Shown here in pieces: positions 61,089-64,000 of a DNA stretch of 64,000 nt. The position numbers and the translations under genes were made by a program. This DNA comes from Ignavibacteria bacterium (GTDB lineage: Bacteria > Bacteroidota > Ignavibacteria > Tepidaquicellales > Tepidaquicellaceae). Under the pieces are notes generated by a model. The model made no database searches. It was not told where the DNA came from and worked only from the letters and a program-made list of their open reading frames with translations. The DNA lies in contig JADJMZ010000003.1 in NCBI GenBank assembly GCA_016709315.1, positions 434,001-498,000 on the forward strand. The letters are read 5' to 3'. Position 1 is the stretch's first letter. Each line of letters begins with the position of its first letter.

Positions 61089-64000
61089 ATGAAAAATTAC
61101 ATCAAACTGTTTTTACTATCAGCTATGATAATTTTATCAAACATACCTGCTGATGCAAACTGGATCGGAAGTGAAAATGATATATCTATTAATGCCGAAA
61201 TAAGAAACACTCAATACACTCAAAGCACTCAACACACTCCGCACTCAAACAGAGACTCTCTTCCTGAAGGCGTCACTAAAGAGTGGCTTAATTCACTCAC
61301 TGACGAGAGAGGTCAGAAGATAGTACAGCCCGAAGAAGGTGGCGATGCAATGCAGGAAAGATTTTTCACGGGCTTCGCCGCAGGTGATCTGTTCGGCACC
61401 TCTATTTCCTCTGCCGGTGATGTGAATGGTGACGGATACAGTGATCTGATAATCGGAGCATCTCTTAATGATGCTGCTGGAGCAAGTGCAGGAAGAGCTT
61501 ACATATATTACGGGGGCACAATAATAAATTCCGTTGTTGATGTCGTGTTAACAGGACTTGCAGCAGGTGATCAGTTTGGAATATCGGTATCAACAGCAGG
61601 AGATGTGAATGGCGATGGATACAGCGATGTGATAGTCGGAGCGAATGGAAATGATGCCGGAGGGTCAAACGCAGGAAGAGCTTACATATTCTTTGGAGGA
61701 AGCTCAATGAACAATGTTGCTGACATTATTCTTACCGGAGCCGCAGTCAGTGATAACTTTGGAACTTCAGTGTCATCAGCAGGAGACGTGAATGGCGACG
61801 GGTACAGCGATGTGATAGTCGGTGCAAATTTCAATGATGCAGGAGGCACAAATGCAGGAAGAGCATACATCTATTTCGGAGGGAGTTCAATGAACAATGT
61901 TGCTGACATTAATCTTACGGGAGCAGCAGCAAGTGATAACTTTGGAACTTCAGTGTCAACTGCAGGAGATGTGAACGGTGACGGGTACAGTGATGTGATA
62001 GTCGGAGCAAGTTCAAATGACGCCGGAGGCACAAATGCAGGAAGAGCCTATGTCTATTTCGGAGGGAGTTCAATGAATGATATTGCAGATGTACTTCTAA
62101 CCGGAGAAGCTGCAAGTGATGGTCTGGGTATATCAGTTGCAACCGCAGGAGATGTGAACGGTGACGGGTACAGTGATCTAATAGTTGGTGCAAATCTGAA
62201 TGATGCCGGAGGATCAAATGCGGGAAGAGCTTATGTGTATTTCGGAGGAAGCGTTATGAATAATGTTGCAGACGTAACACTGACAGGAGTTGCTGTAAGC
62301 GATCAGTTTGGAATCTCGGTATCAACAGCCGGCGACCTGAATGGTGACGGATACAGTGATGTGATTGCAGGAGCAAATCTGAATGATGCCGGAGGTGCAA
62401 GTGCAGGAAGAGCTTATGTGTATTTCGGAGGAAATCTTATGGACAGTACAGCAGATGTTTTATTGACAGGAGCAGCAGCTAATGATCAATACGGTTCATC
62501 AGTATCAACTGCCGGAGATATGAACGGCGATGGATACAGTGATCTGATAATCGGTGCAGATCAGAATGATGCCGGAGGATCAAGCGCAGGAAGAGTGTAT
62601 CTGTATGATTATTTCATGAAAAATGAAATCATACCGGATCTGTCAATGACAGGTGCATCTGGCAACCGTTTTGGATATTCTGTCTCATCAGCCGGAGATG
62701 TAAACGGCGACGGTTATTCTGATGTGATCGTAGGTGCTTTCGGATATTCTTCAAATACAGGCAGAGCATATATCCACTTCGGTGGACCATCAATGGATAA
62801 TACTGAAGACGTGACAATGACAGGCGAAGCTATATCTAACTTTTTTGGAGTTTCAGTCTCATCGGCAGGAGATGTGAACGGCGATGGTTTTTCTGATGTG
62901 ATAGTAGGCGCTTACAGATACTCCTCAGATACAGGCAGAGCATATATATATTTTGGAGGAACATCAATGGATAACATTGCAGATGTAACAATGACAGGCG
63001 TGGCTGAATTTACCAATTTTGGAATTTCAGTCTCATCAGCCGGAGATGTGAACGGCGACAGTTATTCTGATGTGATAGTCGGTGCTGTCGGATATTCTTC
63101 AAGTACCGGCAGAGCATACATTTTCTTAGGCGGCGCTTCGATGAATAATACAGCAGATGTAACAATGACAGGTGAGACAACATTCAACGAATTTGGAGAA
63201 TCGGTCTCATCCGCCGGAGATGTGAACAGCGATGGTTATTCTGATGTGATCGTAGGTGCTGCCGGATATTCTTCAAGTACCGGCAGGGCATACATTTTCT
63301 TAGGCGGCACTTCGATGAATAATATTGTAGATGTGACAATGACGGGTGAGGCAGACCGTTTTGGCGAATCGGTCTCATCGGCAGGAGATGTCAACGGTGA
63401 CGGATATTCTGATGTAATTGTCGGTGCTAGAAATTATTCTTTCAGTACCGGCAGAGCACATATATATTTCGGAGGGGCGTCAATGAATAATATTGCTGAC
63501 GTGACAATGACAGGTGAGACAACAAACAACGATTTTGGAACTTATGTCTCATCGGCAGGAGATTTGAATGGCGACGGTTATTCTGATGTGATAGTCGGTG
63601 CTGCCGAATACTCATCAAATACCGGCAGAGCATACATTTTCTTAGGCGGCGCTTCGATGAATAATACTGCAGATGTCTCAATGACAGGCGATACAACAAA
63701 CAACTATTTAGGTACTTCAGTGTCTACTGCAGGAGATGTTAACGGCGACGGTTATTCTGATATGATAGTCGGTGCTTACGGATACTCCTCATTTACCGGC
63801 AGGGCATACATGTATCTGGGTTCCGCCATAAGCGCAAAGCCGATATTGAATTATGTAAAAGATGTGCCGAATGACCAGGGAGGAAAGGTGAGCATTAAAT
63901 GGGCGAAGAGTTCTCTTGAGACAAACATCTTCAATAGTATAAGCAACTACCTTGTTTACAGAAGCGTCCCTCCCGGCATTAACGGATTTCAGTGGGTTCA
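61089..64000 (+). CDS. Giant FG-GAP double-propeller protein, third paralogue (runs off the right edge)
   Basis: From ATG 61089 the frame stays open to the window end, about 970 codons. It has the same leader as the intact paralogue (MKNYIKLFLLSAMIILSNIP, then ADANWIGSEND) and a Thr/Gln/His-rich linker without the GC palindrome. GVTKEWLNSLTDERGQKI, MQERFFTG and fourteen FG-GAP blades follow. Blades 1-7 have the usual NDAGG...GRAY form, whereas blades 8-14 all have the shorter GYSSxTGRAY form; YLYDYFMKNEIIPDLSMTG separates the two halves. The Ig/FN3-like region begins at VPNDQGGKVSIKWAKS and is cut by the edge. A dockerin-type C-terminal module is expected beyond it. Confidence 0.9.
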   Translation, partial: MKNYIKLFLLSAMIILSNIPADANWIGSENDISINAEIRNTQYTQSTQHTPHSNRDSLPEGVTKEWLNSLTDERGQKIVQPEEGGDAMQERFFTGFAAGDLFGTSISSAGDVNGDGYSDLIIGASLNDAAGASAGRAYIYYGGTIINSVVDVVLTGLAAGDQFGISVSTAGDVNGDGYSDVIVGANGNDAGGSNAGRAYIFFGGSSMNNVADIILTGAAVSDNFGTSVSSAGDVNGDGYSDVIVGANFNDAGGTNAGRAYIYFGGSSMNNVADINLTGAAASDNFGTSVSTAGDVNGDGYSDVIVGASSNDAGGTNAGRAYVYFGGSSMNDIADVLLTGEAASDGLGISVATAGDVNGDGYSDLIVGANLNDAGGSNAGRAYVYFGGSVMNNVADVTLTGVAVSDQFGISVSTAGDLNGDGYSDVIAGANLNDAGGASAGRAYVYFGGNLMDSTADVLLTGAAANDQYGSSVSTAGDMNGDGYSDLIIGADQNDAGGSSAGRVYLYDYFMKNEIIPDLSMTGASGNRFGYSVSSAGDVNGDGYSDVIVGAFGYSSNTGRAYIHFGGPSMDNTEDVTMTGEAISNFFGVSVSSAGDVNGDGFSDVIVGAYRYSSDTGRAYIYFGGTSMDNIADVTMTGVAEFTNFGISVSSAGDVNGDSYSDVIVGAVGYSSSTGRAYIFLGGASMNNTADVTMTGETTFNEFGESVSSAGDVNSDGYSDVIVGAAGYSSSTGRAYIFLGGTSMNNIVDVTMTGEADRFGESVSSAGDVNGDGYSDVIVGARNYSFSTGRAHIYFGGASMNNIADVTMTGETTNNDFGTYVSSAGDLNGDGYSDVIVGAAEYSSNTGRAYIFLGGASMNNTADVSMTGDTTNNYLGTSVSTAGDVNGDGYSDMIVGAYGYSSFTGRAYMYLGSAISAKPILNYVKDVPNDQGGKVSIKWAKSSLETNIFNSISNYLVYRSVPPGINGFQWV

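Noticed and set aside
61465..63699. Series of minus-strand open frames rich in His, Leu and Arg opposite the FG-GAP genes
   Set aside because: They mirror the repetitive plus-strand blades (same period and composition) and have no independent features; they are shadow frames.

Overview
This is an AT-rich chromosomal window from a member of the Bacteroidota/Ignavibacteriota side of the FCB group. The signs are several proteins ending in a type IX secretion (T9SS) C-terminal sorting domain with the NYPNPFNPSTT signature, few clear Shine-Dalgarno sequences, and occasional TAnnTTTG-like -7 boxes. The NPFNPST wording of the sorting domain is most typical of Ignavibacteria-type genomes; that placement is an inference. 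No rRNA, tRNA, CRISPR array, transposase or phage gene was recognised.

Layout. 0.1-3.3 kb: a PAS-containing sigma-54 activator (minus) and an unrecognised 500-aa helical protein (plus). 3.4-7.8 kb: a three-gene AttEFGH-like operon (ATPase, double FtsX permease, CrtC/AttH-like lipoprotein). 8.1-14.3 kb (minus): a tight five-gene operon of three radical SAM proteins, two with B12-binding domains, between two different GNAT-fold acyltransferases; this looks like an unassigned biosynthetic pathway. 14.5-22.4 kb: a cytochrome c lipoprotein and four T9SS-exported proteins (a 14-blade propeller, a small secreted protein, an arylsulfotransferase-like protein, a CotH-kinase-like protein). 22.9-26.5 kb: pstS-pstC-pstA-pstB phosphate uptake. 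26.8-64 kb: an accessory region dominated by very large secreted proteins. It is interrupted at 33-38 kb by a broken T9SS gene, a DUF1643 gene and two paralogous helical proteins.

The most striking feature is the 26.8-61 kb array. Eight secreted proteins with unrelated N-terminal parts (beta-solenoids, parallel beta-helices, VCBS or FG-GAP propellers, a possible cysteine-peptidase-like domain) all end in the same module of about 180 residues. The module is a beta-type domain (EGFY..., KHRNSIETWS, QAFG.N) followed by a dockerin-like pair of calcium loops (DVNQDGTIDASD and DVTGDDFVDAAD) and a C-terminus that always stops at proline. None of these proteins carries the T9SS sorting domain, and no T9SS protein here carries this module, so it may be an alternative display or assembly signal. 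A ninth gene of the family runs off the right edge before its C-terminus.

The array is evolving fast. There is a tandem duplication of about 4.1 kb (41.3-49.5 kb), repeated blade exchange, two frameshifted members, an orphan signal-peptide remnant, GC-rich palindromes in intergenic DNA and inside two coding regions, and AT-rich short tandem repeats just downstream of most members. Three FG-GAP paralogues each hold 14 blades arranged as 7+7.
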